Notes: a model not told the origin generated them from the sequence alone. A stretch of DNA of 64,000 bases from Kitasatospora sp. MAA4 (GCF_029893355.1 NZ_JARZAI010000028.1:1-64000), one strand, 5' to 3'. Positions 32,496 through 41,762 are shown, counted from the first letter of the stretch. A program made the numbers and translations.

Positions 32496-34889
32496 TCAGG
32501 CCTTGGACAGCAGCTTCGCCGCCAGCGCCTCCGGGGTGCCCGGGCCGCTGCCGTAGTAGCTGCGGGCGGCGGTGAGCGAGGGCATCGCGTTCTCGGCCCG
32601 CTCGTCCGAGGCGCGTTCCACCACGGTGGTGCCGGTCTCGGCCTCCAGCACCGGGGCGTAGCCGCCCAGCCGGAGCGCGGCCAGCGTGTCGGTCGGCGAG
32701 GCGGTGCTGATCAGGACGGTCGGCGCGATCCGGCGCAGCCCGAGCTTGGCCAGCACGCGGGCCTGGGACAGCTCGGTGACCAGCGCCTCGTCGTCCGACC
32801 TGATGCAGCAGGCCGAGCGCACCACCCGGATCCGGCCGTGCGTCCGCGCCGCGTCGTTGACCAGGTACGTCAGTGGCTGCGGCAGCGGCCGGCCGCCCTC
32901 GGACACCTCGGTCAGCCGGGCCAGCAGCTCCTGCGGGTCCTCGCCGCGGTCCAGTGCGCGGCGCACCGAGGCCGCGCCGATCCGCCAGACCACCGCGTGC
33001 CCCTCGGACTCCCGGGTGCCCACCGAGCCGAGCAGTTCGGTCAGTTCGGGGGCGGCCGGGCCGGAGACGACCGCCGTCAGGTCGGCCTGGAAGCGGGCGG
33101 TGGTGCGCGGCGGCGGCACCAGCTCCTCCAGCGCCGTGCGCAGTGCCGCGACGGCGGCGGCCAGCGCGGGTCGGCCGGTCAGCGAGGTCCCGGCCCCGGG
33201 CACGGCGGGGAAGTAGCGGCCGGCGCCGGCCCGCAGCAGTCCGAGCGCCGCGTGGCCGACGGGGGTGAGCGCGCCGTGCGCGACCACGCCGAGCAGCTCC
33301 GCCTCGGCCAGCGTGGCGGCGGCCCGCTCCAGCGTGAAGGGGTCCGGGCCGAGGGCCGGGCGGTGCCAGGAGGCGGCCAGCACGAGTTGGGTCAGCGCCT
33401 GCTCGTCCAGCGCGGCGGCCGGTCCGAGGCCGGTGCCGGCGGGCAGCGCGGCGAGGGCTTCGAGCAGCGTGCGGCGCAGCTCGACGGCGCTGCGGTCCTG
33501 CGGGGCGACCAGGGCGACCGGGGTCTCGTTCTCGTCCGGCCAGTAGCTGAACACCTCGGGTGTGACGGCCCAGGTGGCGATCAGCGGGACCAGCCGGTGG
33601 GCCGGCGAGTCGGCCAGCCAACGGTCGTAGCGTGCGGTCGGCAGGATCCGGGCGGGCGGCAGCGGCGCGGGCTTGCGGCTGCGGGTGGGCGGGGGGACGT
33701 CGCGGTGCGGCGCGATCAGGCCGGCGTTCGCGCCGAGGTCCAGCCAGAGCCTGGTCTGCGCCTCGGACGCATCGACGAGCTTGGCCAGCCGGCGGGTGTC
33801 CCGCACCGCGATGCCGCCCGCCTTGCGCACGGCGAGCGGCTGCGCGGCGGTGGCGCGCAGCAGCAGCTCGACCCGGGTGGCGGTGGCGGTCGCGACGGTC
33901 TGCGCCTCGCCCGCCTGGCGGGCGGGCAGCGGTCCGGCGGCCCGGACGGGCGGCGGCGCGGGGTCGTAGGCCGGCGCCGCGCTCTCCGCGCGCAGCGCGG
34001 CGGCCACCTCCTGGGGGAGCTCGGCCAGGTCGGGGCCGACCGGGACCAGCAGGCCGCGGGCGGCCAGCCAGTCGGTGCCCGGATCGCCCGAGCCTCCCTC
34101 GCGGAAGCGGAACTTGCTGGTGGCGCTGTAGTACGTGCCGTGCTCGGAGACGAAGCAGTGGGTGCGCAGCAGCGGCGGCCCCGGCACCAGCCGCTCCAGC
34201 AGCTCGACGGCCGCCGCCGGGGCCTGCGCCGCCAGCCGTCGGACCGCCTCGCGGTCCGTCAGGTGCTCGACGATCAGCCGCTGGGCGGCGTCCCGGGTGC
34301 CGTTCGCTCCCAGGTGCAGTTCGGTGGCCACCCGGTGGATCTCGGCGGCCTTGTACGCCGAGCTCAGCAGGGTGTCCACCGGCCGCCCGTAGCCCTGGAG
34401 TTCGCGAGCCTGTCGGTGCAGCAGCGGCGGGACGGTGAGCGCGGCGCCGTGCGGGGGCAGCAGCAGGGCGCGGTCGGCGAGCTGGTCGAGCACCGCATCC
34501 AGCTCGTCGGCGGAGCCGGCCAGCGCGGCCCGCAGCCGAGCGCGCGGTACGGACCGCTCGGAGCACTCCAGCGCCGGTTCCGCCGACCGGGCGGCCGGCG
34601 CCCAACCCGCGAAACCCGCCGGCGTGGAGCGCTCGACGGATGCCGGCGCGGGCCCGTGCACCTGCTCGGCGAGGACCGCGACGGCTGACAGGACCTGGAG
34701 CTGCACCTGGTTGAGGCCGCGCAGAGCCAGCGTCACCGAGGCGTCGCCGAGCAGGTGCTGGGCCAGTCTCGCGGGGGAGTCGAGGCCGGCCCCACCGGCG
34801 TACGGGAGTTCGCGTTGCTCCAGCAGTTCGACGAGCTGCTCGGGGGTGCGTCGGGTCAGCCAGGTGGTGAGGTCGGTGGCGCTGTTCAC
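32496..34889 (-). CDS. XPB/Ssl2-helicase N-terminal-domain-like protein (helicase-associated)
   Basis: 797 residues. No Walker A/B or other helicase motifs are visible, so it is not itself a helicase. The C-terminal third has the Helicase_C_3 / XPB-N pattern: RIRVVRSACCIRSDDEALVT, ELSQARVLAKLGLRRIAPTV and TDTLAALRLGGYAPVLEAE. The long Ala/Leu-rich N-terminus resembles winged-helix repeats (LTTWLTRRTPEQLVELLEQR). A family common in Streptomyces, where an XPB-like helicase is usually encoded elsewhere. Possibly a DNA-repair accessory factor; function unproven. Confidence 0.75.
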   Translation of the reverse strand: MNSATDLTTWLTRRTPEQLVELLEQRELPYAGGAGLDSPARLAQHLLGDASVTLALRGLNQVQLQVLSAVAVLAEQVHGPAPASVERSTPAGFAGWAPAARSAEPALECSERSVPRARLRAALAGSADELDAVLDQLADRALLLPPHGAALTVPPLLHRQARELQGYGRPVDTLLSSAYKAAEIHRVATELHLGANGTRDAAQRLIVEHLTDREAVRRLAAQAPAAAVELLERLVPGPPLLRTHCFVSEHGTYYSATSKFRFREGGSGDPGTDWLAARGLLVPVGPDLAELPQEVAAALRAESAAPAYDPAPPPVRAAGPLPARQAGEAQTVATATATRVELLLRATAAQPLAVRKAGGIAVRDTRRLAKLVDASEAQTRLWLDLGANAGLIAPHRDVPPPTRSRKPAPLPPARILPTARYDRWLADSPAHRLVPLIATWAVTPEVFSYWPDENETPVALVAPQDRSAVELRRTLLEALAALPAGTGLGPAAALDEQALTQLVLAASWHRPALGPDPFTLERAAATLAEAELLGVVAHGALTPVGHAALGLLRAGAGRYFPAVPGAGTSLTGRPALAAAVAALRTALEELVPPPRTTARFQADLTAVVSGPAAPELTELLGSVGTRESEGHAVVWRIGAASVRRALDRGEDPQELLARLTEVSEGGRPLPQPLTYLVNDAARTHGRIRVVRSACCIRSDDEALVTELSQARVLAKLGLRRIAPTVLISTASPTDTLAALRLGGYAPVLEAETGTTVVERASDERAENAMPSLTAARSYYGSGPGTPEALAAKLLSKA

Positions 34890-34960
34890 CCGGCCAGGTT
34901 AGTCAGATCCGCAGGCCGGCGGAGCGCCGATACTCGGATGCGGTACCCTCCGGCAGCCCC

Positions 34961-34972
34961 TACTGTCGGCGC
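34961..34972 (+). promoter_or_regulatory. -10 element of the sirtuin operon; probably leaderless
   Basis: TACTGT (34961-34966), then 6 nt, then ATG 34973, with no Shine-Dalgarno. Typical geometry of a leaderless actinobacterial promoter. The -35 is not obvious. Confidence 0.5.
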
Positions 34973-35698
34973 ATGACCCACCGCACGCTCGTCGCCGTCC
35001 TCACCGGTGCCGGTATCTCCACCGACTCCGGCATCCCCGACTACCGTGGCCCGCAAGGCCTTTGGCAGCGCGACCCGCAGGCCCAGCAGTTGGTGACGAT
35101 CGGCCCCTACCGCGCCGATCCGGACGTCCGCCGCCGGGCCTGGCTGATGCGGCGGGACGCCGGCGCGCTCGCGGCCGAGCCGAACGCCGGGCACCGCGCG
35201 CTGGTCGACCTGGCGCGCGTGCTGCCGGTGCGGGTGCTCACCCAGAACGTCGACGGGCTGCACCAGCTGGCCGGCCTGCCGGACCGCAAGGTGCTCGAAC
35301 TGCACGGCACCGCCCGTGAGGTGCAGTGCCTGCGGTGCCGGCGGCGCAGCACGATGGCCGCTGCGCTCGACCGCGTCGCGGCCGGCGAGCCGGACCCGGC
35401 CTGCCTGGACTGCGGCGGCGTGCTCAAGCCCGCCACCGTGATGTTCGGCGAGGCGCTCGACCCGGTCGTCCTGGACCAGGCGCGGACCGTCGCCAAGGCC
35501 TGCGACCTGTTCCTCGCCGTCGGCTCCACCCTCCAGGTGCATCCGGCGGCCGGGCTGGTCGAGACGGCGGTGGAGGGCGGCGCGCGGCTGGTCATCGTCA
35601 ACGCCGAGCCGACGCCGTACGACGAGCTGGCCGACGAGATCCTCCGGGACCCCATCTCGACGGCGCTGCCGGCCCTGGTCAATAGGCTGACCGCATGA
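34973..35698 (+). CDS. Sir2-family NAD-dependent protein deacylase (sirtuin)
   Basis: 241 residues. NAD-binding motif LTGAGISTDSGIPDYRGPQG, TQNVDGLHQLAG, catalytic His111 in ELHGTA, zinc cysteines CLRC and CLDC, LAVGSTLQVHPA and IVNAEPTPYD. All catalytic elements are present. The GISTDSGIPDYRG form is closer to SIRT4-like (class II) than to CobB (class III) sirtuins (inference). It uses NAD+ to remove acyl groups and some relatives ADP-ribosylate proteins. The stop overlaps the P450 start by 4 nt (35695-35698). Confidence 0.93.
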   Translation: MTHRTLVAVLTGAGISTDSGIPDYRGPQGLWQRDPQAQQLVTIGPYRADPDVRRRAWLMRRDAGALAAEPNAGHRALVDLARVLPVRVLTQNVDGLHQLAGLPDRKVLELHGTAREVQCLRCRRRSTMAAALDRVAAGEPDPACLDCGGVLKPATVMFGEALDPVVLDQARTVAKACDLFLAVGSTLQVHPAAGLVETAVEGGARLVIVNAEPTPYDELADEILRDPISTALPALVNRLTA

Positions 35699-36903
35699 CG
35701 GTTTTCGATCCCTGGTCGGCGCAGTTCATCGCGCACCCGTACGACGCCTACGCCGAGCTGCGCGCCACCGCGCCGGTCTGCCGCTACGAGCCGACCGGCC
35801 AGTGGCTGATCTCCCGCTACGAGGACGTCAGCGCGCTGCTCCGCGACCGCCGGCTGGGACGGACGTACACCCACCGGTTCAGCCACGAGGAGTTCGGGCA
35901 GCAGCCGCCCGACCCGGCCCACGAGCCGTTTCACACCCTGAACGGCAACGGGCTGCTCGACCTGGAGGCCCCGGACCACACCCGGATCCGCCGCCTGGTC
36001 TCCAAGGCCTTCACGCCGCGAATGGTCGAGTCGCTGCGCCCGACGGTGGCCCGGTTGGCCGACGAGCTGGTGGGCGGGCTGCTCGCGGCGGGCGGCGGCG
36101 ACCTGATCGCCGCCGTCGCCGAGCCGCTGCCGGTCGCGGTGATCGCCGAGATGCTGGGGGTGCCGCAGGCCGACCGCGCGCTGCTGCGGCCCTGGTCGGC
36201 GGCGATCACCGGGATGTTCGAGCTGAATCCGACGCCCGAGACGGCCCGGCGCGCGGTGGACGCCAGCGTCGAGTTCTCCGACTTCCTGCGCGAGCTGATC
36301 CGGGCCCGCCGCAGCGAGCCGGGCCAGGACCTGATCTCCGCCCTCGTCCAGGCCCAGGACGAGGGGGACGCGCTCAGCGAGCAGGAGATGATCTCGACCT
36401 GCGTGCTGCTGCTCAACGCCGGGCACGAGGCGACCGTCAACACCACCGGCAACGGCTGGTGGGCGCTGTTCCGCAACCCCGACCAGCTCGAACTGCTGCG
36501 CTCCGACCCGCAGCGCCTGCTCCCGACGGCGATCGAGGAGTTGATGCGCTACGACACGCCGCTGCAGATGTTCGAGCGCTGGGTGCTGGAGGACATCGAG
36601 GTGGCCGGGGTGCGGATCCCGCGCGGCTCGGAGGTCGCGCTGCTGTTCGGCTCGGCCAACCGCGACCCGGCCCGCTTCGCCGACCCCGACCGGCTGGACG
36701 TCACCCGCACCGACAACCCGCACATCACCTTCGGGGCCGGCATCCACTTCTGCCTCGGCGCGCCGCTGGCCCGCCTCGAACTGACCGAGTCCTACGGCGC
36801 CCTGCTGCGCCGCGCACCGCGCCTGACGCTGCTGAGCGAGCCGAACTGGCAGCCCGGCTACGTGATCCGCGGGCTGACCGAACTCCTGGTGAGCACCCAA
36901 TGA
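35695..36903 (+). CDS. Cytochrome P450
   Basis: 402 residues. Soluble bacterial class I P450. I-helix oxygen-binding motif AGHEAT (242-247), K-helix ExxR (EELMRYDTPLQ), PERF-like region RFADPDRLDVTR and haem ligand Cys353 in FGAGIHFCLGAPLARLE. The complete core indicates an active monooxygenase; substrate unknown. No ferredoxin or reductase gene is adjacent. Overlaps both neighbours by 4 nt (ATGA), so it is translationally tied to the sirtuin and the ADP-ribosylglycohydrolase. Confidence 0.95.
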   Translation: MTVFDPWSAQFIAHPYDAYAELRATAPVCRYEPTGQWLISRYEDVSALLRDRRLGRTYTHRFSHEEFGQQPPDPAHEPFHTLNGNGLLDLEAPDHTRIRRLVSKAFTPRMVESLRPTVARLADELVGGLLAAGGGDLIAAVAEPLPVAVIAEMLGVPQADRALLRPWSAAITGMFELNPTPETARRAVDASVEFSDFLRELIRARRSEPGQDLISALVQAQDEGDALSEQEMISTCVLLLNAGHEATVNTTGNGWWALFRNPDQLELLRSDPQRLLPTAIEELMRYDTPLQMFERWVLEDIEVAGVRIPRGSEVALLFGSANRDPARFADPDRLDVTRTDNPHITFGAGIHFCLGAPLARLELTESYGALLRRAPRLTLLSEPNWQPGYVIRGLTELLVSTQ

Positions 36904-37907
36904 CCACCCGCACCCCCGCCACCGGCGCGCTGCTCGGCCTGGCGATCGGCGACGCCCTCGGCCACCCGACCGAGTTCGACGAGATCGAGCACATCGCCGC
37001 CTACTGCCCCGACTGGCGCGAACTCGCCCTGCCCGTGCCCGCGCTGGTCACCGACGACACCCAGATGACCCTGGCCCTCGCCCGCGGCCTGCGGATCGCG
37101 CTGGAGCGCGGCCCGCTCACCCCGCTGCGCCTGGAGCGCCCGGTCCGCGAGGAGTTCGTCGACTGGTGGCGCTCCCCGGAGAACAACCGCGCCCCCGGCC
37201 GGACCTGCCTGGTCGGCTGCCAGCTGCTCAGCAAGCCCGAGCGGCCCTGGCAGCAGGCCAGCCAGATCGACTCCAAGGGCTGCGGCGCCAACATGCGGGT
37301 GGCCCCGCTGGGCCTGGTCCGCGAGTTGACCGAGCGCCAGCTCTCCGGCGCGGCCCAGCTGCAGTCCGCGCTGACCCACGGCCACCCCACCGCGCTCGCC
37401 GCCAGCGACCTGACCGCGTACGCCGTCCGGCTGCTCGCCCGGGGTGCCGAGCCGGCCGAGCTGCCGGCCGCCCTGAGGGCGTACGCGCTGGCGAACCGCA
37501 CCCGCTACGACGCGTTCTGGCTCGGCGACCTGGTCGCCCGGGCGCACGACCACTCGGCCGAGGAGTTCATGGCCAGGGGCTGGGACGACTGCCTGGGTGT
37601 GCTGGACCGGTTGGACGCCGCGCTCGTGGCGCGCGACCGGGAGGCCGATCCGTGCCTTGCCACCGGCGAGGGCTGGATCGCCGAGGAGGCGCTGGCCACC
37701 GGCCTGCTCTGCTTCCTGCTGTTCCCGGACGACCCGGTCGCCGCGGTCCGCCGCGCGGCCTACTCCAGCGGCGACTCCGACTCGATCGCCTGCCTGGCCG
37801 GCGCCTTCGCGGGCGCGTACGGCGGTGCGGAGGTCTGGCCGGCCGACTGGGTGCGCCGGATCGAACACCGCGACGAGCTGATCGCGCTCGGCGCGCTCTG
37901 GGACTAA
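36900..37907 (+). CDS. ADP-ribosylglycohydrolase (DraG/ARH family), copy 1
   Basis: 335 residues, ATG overlapping the P450 stop. ARH-fold enzymes remove ADP-ribose from proteins or small molecules using two Mg2+ ions. Metal-ligand motifs are intact: LGLAIGDALGHPTEF near the N-terminus, TDDTQMTLALA and, near the C-terminus, SSGDSDSIACLAGAFAGA. Also GCGANMRVAPLG and THGHPTALAASD. Third gene of the sirtuin operon. Confidence 0.92.
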   Translation: MTTRTPATGALLGLAIGDALGHPTEFDEIEHIAAYCPDWRELALPVPALVTDDTQMTLALARGLRIALERGPLTPLRLERPVREEFVDWWRSPENNRAPGRTCLVGCQLLSKPERPWQQASQIDSKGCGANMRVAPLGLVRELTERQLSGAAQLQSALTHGHPTALAASDLTAYAVRLLARGAEPAELPAALRAYALANRTRYDAFWLGDLVARAHDHSAEEFMARGWDDCLGVLDRLDAALVARDREADPCLATGEGWIAEEALATGLLCFLLFPDDPVAAVRRAAYSSGDSDSIACLAGAFAGAYGGAEVWPADWVRRIEHRDELIALGALWD

Positions 37908-37932
37908 AGCTCTGGGACTGACGGGCGGGGCG

Positions 37933-39030
37933 TCACCCCGCGGGGTAGCGCCCTTCCAGCTCGGTGCCGGCGCCGGCGAACAGGTCCACCAGGTCGTCGG
38001 CCACCCGCAGCGCCACGTCCCGTCCCTCGACCGCGGCCACCCACTCGCCCGGCAGCCCGGCCAGGCCGTACGCGGCGCCCAGCAGGTTGCCGCAGACCGC
38101 GCCCACCGAGTCGCTGTCGCCCGAGTGGTTGACCGACAGCAGCAGCGCCCGCCGGACCCCCACCCGCTCCGCGACCAGCGCCGCGTACACCGCGATCGCC
38201 AGGCACTCCTCGGCGATCCAGCCGAGCCCGACCCGCTCGACGACCTGCTCCGACGGCTCCTCGGCGGCCAGCGCCAGCGCCCGGCGCAGCGCGATCGCCG
38301 TCTCCTCGCCCTGCGGCCACTGCGCGACCTGCGCCAGGGTCTGCTCGACGGCCGCGCGCAGCGGCTGACCGGACGTCAGCCGGTCCACCAGCGCGGCGAA
38401 GGCGCCGGCCGCCAGGTAGCCGGTCGGGTGGCCGTGGGTGATCTGCGCGCACCGGCCGGCCAGTTCGAAGGACCAGAGCGGGCCCAGCCGCAGCAGCCCG
38501 AAGGGCGCCGACCGCATCACCGTCCCGCAGCCCTTGGAGTTGCTGTTGATCGGTCCGGGCTGCCCGAACGGCACCGGCGCCCGGTAGCCGGGGTTGTCCT
38601 GCAGGCCGCTCCAGCAGGCCCGTCCGGGCGCCCGGCGGGCGTACAGGAACGGCTGGCGCAGCAGCCACCCGTCGTAGGGCGCGGGGCGCGGGCCGGCGTC
38701 GGGGGCGTTCTGCTGCTGCGTCAGGAACCAGCGCTGGTATGCCGCGTGCAGCGCCGGACCGACGCCCTCGGGGCCGCCCGCGAGCCGGGCGCGGATCAGG
38801 CCCTCGGCGCTGAACAGGGTCATCTGGGTGTCGTCGGTGACGTCCCCGGGCCGGTCGGCCGGCTTGTCCCGGTAGCCGCGGTGCTCGCTCGGCCTGAAGC
38901 CGGTGACGCCCGCCGGGCCGTACTGCTCGTGGATCTGCGGCAGCTGCAGGAACTCCACCGGCCAGCCCAGCGCGTCCCCCACCGCCCCGCCGAGCAGCGT
39001 GCCCCGCACCCGCTCCCGATAGCCCTCCAC
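37933..39030 (-). CDS. ADP-ribosylglycohydrolase (DraG/ARH family), copy 2
   Basis: 365 residues. Same family as the convergent neighbour: GTLLGGAVGDALGWPVEF, TDDTQMTLFSAEG, GCGTVMRSAPFG, THGHPTGYLAAGAF and SGDSDSVGAVCGNLLGA. All metal-ligand positions are conserved, so it should be active. The two copies differ clearly outside the motifs, so they are ancient paralogues rather than a fresh duplication. It lies 12 bp downstream of the DUF2786 gene on the minus strand and may be cotranscribed with it. Confidence 0.92.
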   Translation of the reverse strand: MEGYRERVRGTLLGGAVGDALGWPVEFLQLPQIHEQYGPAGVTGFRPSEHRGYRDKPADRPGDVTDDTQMTLFSAEGLIRARLAGGPEGVGPALHAAYQRWFLTQQQNAPDAGPRPAPYDGWLLRQPFLYARRAPGRACWSGLQDNPGYRAPVPFGQPGPINSNSKGCGTVMRSAPFGLLRLGPLWSFELAGRCAQITHGHPTGYLAAGAFAALVDRLTSGQPLRAAVEQTLAQVAQWPQGEETAIALRRALALAAEEPSEQVVERVGLGWIAEECLAIAVYAALVAERVGVRRALLLSVNHSGDSDSVGAVCGNLLGAAYGLAGLPGEWVAAVEGRDVALRVADDLVDLFAGAGTELEGRYPAG

Positions 39031-39042
39031 CTGGAACCCCCT

Positions 39043-40344
39043 CTACTTGCGTCCGCGCGTGACCCTACCCCGTCGCTCGTGGAGCGCGGCCCGGTCGGCG
39101 GCGGCGCGGCCGGCGGCCCAGCCCTCGCCGTCGCTCACCCGTACACGCTGGGAGGTGAGCTTGGGGAACATCCGTCCGGTGGCGGAGTCGACCGCCTCGC
39201 CGCGCGCGGCCAGGGCCGGCAGCAGCCGCTCGTCGGGCACCAGCTGCTCGTCCGTGCCGTCCGCGCGCTCGCGCCGGCCGGCCGCCGCGGCCCGCACGGC
39301 CTTCTCGGTGGCGGCGACCAGCCGCTCGCGGATCCGGGCCGCGTAGGAGACCAGGAAGGAGTGCCGGAACGCCTTGGTGCGGGAGGAGCCGTCCTGGTGG
39401 GTGCGGCTGCCGGCCCTGTTCATCGCGGTGGTGGCCTGCACCAGCAGCGAGGTGTAGAGCAGCTCGACCGCGTCCAGGTCGGAGTCGAAGCCGACGACCG
39501 TGCAGAAGCCGAACTCCTTCGCCCAGACCACCCGGCAGCGGTTCGCCACCGCGACCGCGTCCAGCAGCATCGCCTTGGGGCCCTCGTACGGGTTCTCCAC
39601 GCCTATCCGCAGCGCGCCGGGCGCGTCGTCGCCGCGGTGGTCGGCCGAGAGCAGCGCCTCGTCGATGCTGTGCTGCGCCATCAGCTGCTGGGCCTTGGCG
39701 GTCAGCAGCTCGGCCTCCTCGGGGAACTCGGTGGACTCGGCCTTCGCCAGCAGCGCGCGGATCCGCCCCAGCATCCGCGGCTCACCCGGCGTCGGGCGCA
39801 TCGCCCGGTGCTCCAGTTTGCGGGCGCCGGGGGCCGGCCCGACCGGTGCGATCACCGGCAGCCGCCCGAGCAGCCGCAGCAGCTCCAGGGCGGCGGTGGC
39901 CAGCGCGAACCGGTCCAGCCGGTGGCGCTCGGCGAAGCCCGGCAGGAAGTCCTCGTCGGCGGGCCACCAGACCTCGGCGGCCAGCTCGCGCAGCTGCTCC
40001 TGCCAGCGCCGGTCCAGCACGGCGGGGGAGTAGCGCCGGGTGTCGGCGGCGACCAGGTCGACCAGCAGCGCCAGGTGCACCGCCGCCAGGTCGCGGCGGA
40101 CCAGCCGGGCCAGGTCGGCCGGGCGCCAGCCGTGCTCCCAGAGCCGCGCCAGCGAGCGGTCGGTCAGCGCCAGCAGCGCCCGGCTCACGTGCGGCCACTG
40201 CTCGGCCGAGGCGGCGAGCATCGAGGCGCTGCCGTCCAGGGCGCCGTCCACCTGCCGGTCGGTCGCACCGATCACCGCGCCGACCGCCCGCTCGACCAGC
40301 TCACCTGTCTCCGACGCGCCGCTTTCCTGCCTGTCCCTGCTCAT
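39043..40344 (-). CDS. DUF2786 domain-containing protein
   Basis: 433 residues from ATG 40344 (MSRDRQESGASE); the longer open frame upstream is not coding-like. The N-terminal ~190 residues form a helical, Leu/Ala-rich domain. The DUF2786 motif follows: RMLGRIRALLAKAESTEFPE, EAELLTAKAQQLMAQHSID, then a conserved C-terminal region with FRHSFLVSYAARIRERL. DUF2786 is found in phage-like and actinobacterial proteins of unknown role. The C-terminal ~50 residues are basic. Confidence 0.8.
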   Translation of the reverse strand: MSRDRQESGASETGELVERAVGAVIGATDRQVDGALDGSASMLAASAEQWPHVSRALLALTDRSLARLWEHGWRPADLARLVRRDLAAVHLALLVDLVAADTRRYSPAVLDRRWQEQLRELAAEVWWPADEDFLPGFAERHRLDRFALATAALELLRLLGRLPVIAPVGPAPGARKLEHRAMRPTPGEPRMLGRIRALLAKAESTEFPEEAELLTAKAQQLMAQHSIDEALLSADHRGDDAPGALRIGVENPYEGPKAMLLDAVAVANRCRVVWAKEFGFCTVVGFDSDLDAVELLYTSLLVQATTAMNRAGSRTHQDGSSRTKAFRHSFLVSYAARIRERLVAATEKAVRAAAAGRRERADGTDEQLVPDERLLPALAARGEAVDSATGRMFPKLTSQRVRVSDGEGWAAGRAAADRAALHERRGRVTRGRK

Positions 40345-40502
40345 CCCGCAATAGTGCAGCACCGCGAGACACGCCCCAGCCCGAGGAGTGTGACGGAAAC
40401 CATTCGGGGCCCTGGAACGTCCTGTCTGGTGACGCCGCATCCGGCCACCGGAGAGGCGAAGATGTCTGTGAGAATCGGCGTTCCGGGTCGGGAGGAGACC
40501 AC

Positions 40503-41063
40503 ATGAGCGGCATGCAGCCCTGGCAGGGTTCGCCGCCACCGTGGGACAAGGGGACGGGCAGCTGGCAGCCGCTGGCGACCCCGCAGTCCGCCATGCGCGC
40601 CGCCCACACGGATCGCGACCGCACCGTCGACGTGCTCAAGGCCGCCTACGCGGAGGGGCGACTGTCGGCCGAGGAGTACTCCCAGCGCTTCGACGCGGCC
40701 CATCGCGCGCAGACCTACGGTCAGTTGTCGCAGCTGGTGGGAGACCTGCCGAGCGGTCCGATGGCGGTTCCGTTCAGCGCCACGGCGCAGTCCGTCCCGA
40801 TGACCTTCCTGCCGCCGAAGCCGAGAGCGACCAACGCTCTGGCGGTCGCCTCGCTGACGCTGGGCGTGCTGAGCCTGCCCACCATGGGCCTGCTCGGCAT
40901 CCCGGCCCTGGTGACCGGCCACGTCGCGAAGAGCCAGATCCGCCAGCGCGGCGAGGAGGGCGATCTGATGGCCTCGATCGGCCTCGCGATCGGCTGGGTC
41001 GTGACCGCGGGCTGGGTGGCTCTGGTGCTCTTCGGCGTGCTGCTGGCGGCGACGCACAGCTGA
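40503..41063 (+). CDS. DUF1707 / DUF4190 membrane protein
   Basis: 186 residues, ATG with GGGAGGAG. The DUF1707 motif (MRAAHTDRDRTVDVLKAAYA, then EGRLSAEEYSQRFDAAHRAQ, then TYGQLSQLVGDLP) spans about 30-85. Two or three transmembrane helices follow (ALAVASLTLGVLSLPTMGLL, and IGLAIGWVVTAGWVALVLFG). Streptomyces genomes hold many such proteins; the function is unknown. Immediately upstream of the rpsL promoter. Confidence 0.85.
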   Translation: MSGMQPWQGSPPPWDKGTGSWQPLATPQSAMRAAHTDRDRTVDVLKAAYAEGRLSAEEYSQRFDAAHRAQTYGQLSQLVGDLPSGPMAVPFSATAQSVPMTFLPPKPRATNALAVASLTLGVLSLPTMGLLGIPALVTGHVAKSQIRQRGEEGDLMASIGLAIGWVVTAGWVALVLFGVLLAATHS

Positions 41064-41387
41064 GCTGCGGTCCATTTGTTTTGACCGCGCCCGATGCGCT
41101 AGGTACGCTCTGACCTTGTGCCTGGGGTGTCCCCGGGTCCTTGTGCGTGCAACCACACCGGCTGCCGCGCCACGCCGAAGCGCCTCCCAGCGCCTCGCGC
41201 GCGCGAGCGCCGTCGCTGCACATCAGCACTTCAGGGATTCCGCGATTCCTCCACCGAGTGAGCTGGCTGAGATGCCGGCTCCGACGGTCGGGGGGAGCCC
41301 AACACACCCGACCTCGTGGGTCGGCGTGAGCTGGGAACACCACAGGTTAGATCTACTAAGCGATGGCACACAGAAATCGGAGAAACG
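41064..41387 (+). other. rpsL upstream region and leader
   Basis: A 324-bp region without a gene. It holds the promoter at 41081-41109 and a leader of about 270 nt. No strong terminator hairpin for the upstream DUF1707 gene is evident. Confidence 0.6.
41081..41109 (+). promoter_or_regulatory. str operon (rpsL) promoter
   Basis: TTGACC (41081-41086), 17-bp spacer, TACGCT (41104-41109). Confidence 0.75.
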
Positions 41388-41759
41388 GTGCCTACGATCC
41401 AGCAGCTGGTCCGAAAGGGCCGGCAGGACAAGGTCGAGAAGAACAAGACTCCCGCGCTGAAGGGTTCGCCCCAGCGTCGGGGCGTCTGCACGCGTGTGTA
41501 CACGACCACCCCGAAGAAGCCGAACTCGGCTCTCCGTAAGGTCGCCCGTGTGCGCCTCACCAGCGGGATCGAGGTCACCGCTTACATTCCGGGCGAGGGC
41601 CACAACCTGCAGGAGCACTCCATCGTGCTCGTGCGTGGCGGTCGTGTGAAGGACCTGCCGGGTGTGCGTTACAAGATCATCCGCGGCTCCCTCGACACCC
41701 AGGGTGTCAAGAACCGCAAGCAGGCCCGCAGCCGCTACGGCGCCAAGAAGGAGAAGTAA
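41388..41759 (+). CDS. rpsL: 30S ribosomal protein S12
   Basis: 123 residues from GTG 41388 (VPTIQQLVRKGRQ), with GGAGAAA upstream. Decoding-centre protein and the streptomycin-resistance locus. Both sensitive-type lysines are present: TTTPKKPNSALRK (Lys43 region) and GGRVKDLPGVRYK (Lys88 region). First gene of rpsL-rpsG-fusA-tuf; only 3 nt separate it from rpsG. Confidence 0.98.
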   Translation: MPTIQQLVRKGRQDKVEKNKTPALKGSPQRRGVCTRVYTTTPKKPNSALRKVARVRLTSGIEVTAYIPGEGHNLQEHSIVLVRGGRVKDLPGVRYKIIRGSLDTQGVKNRKQARSRYGAKKEK

Positions 41760-41762
41760 AAA

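Noticed and set aside
35695..36903. P450 as part of a secondary-metabolite gene cluster
   Set aside because: No polyketide, peptide or terpene synthase, ferredoxin or other tailoring genes lie nearby; it is tied to the sirtuin and hydrolase instead.
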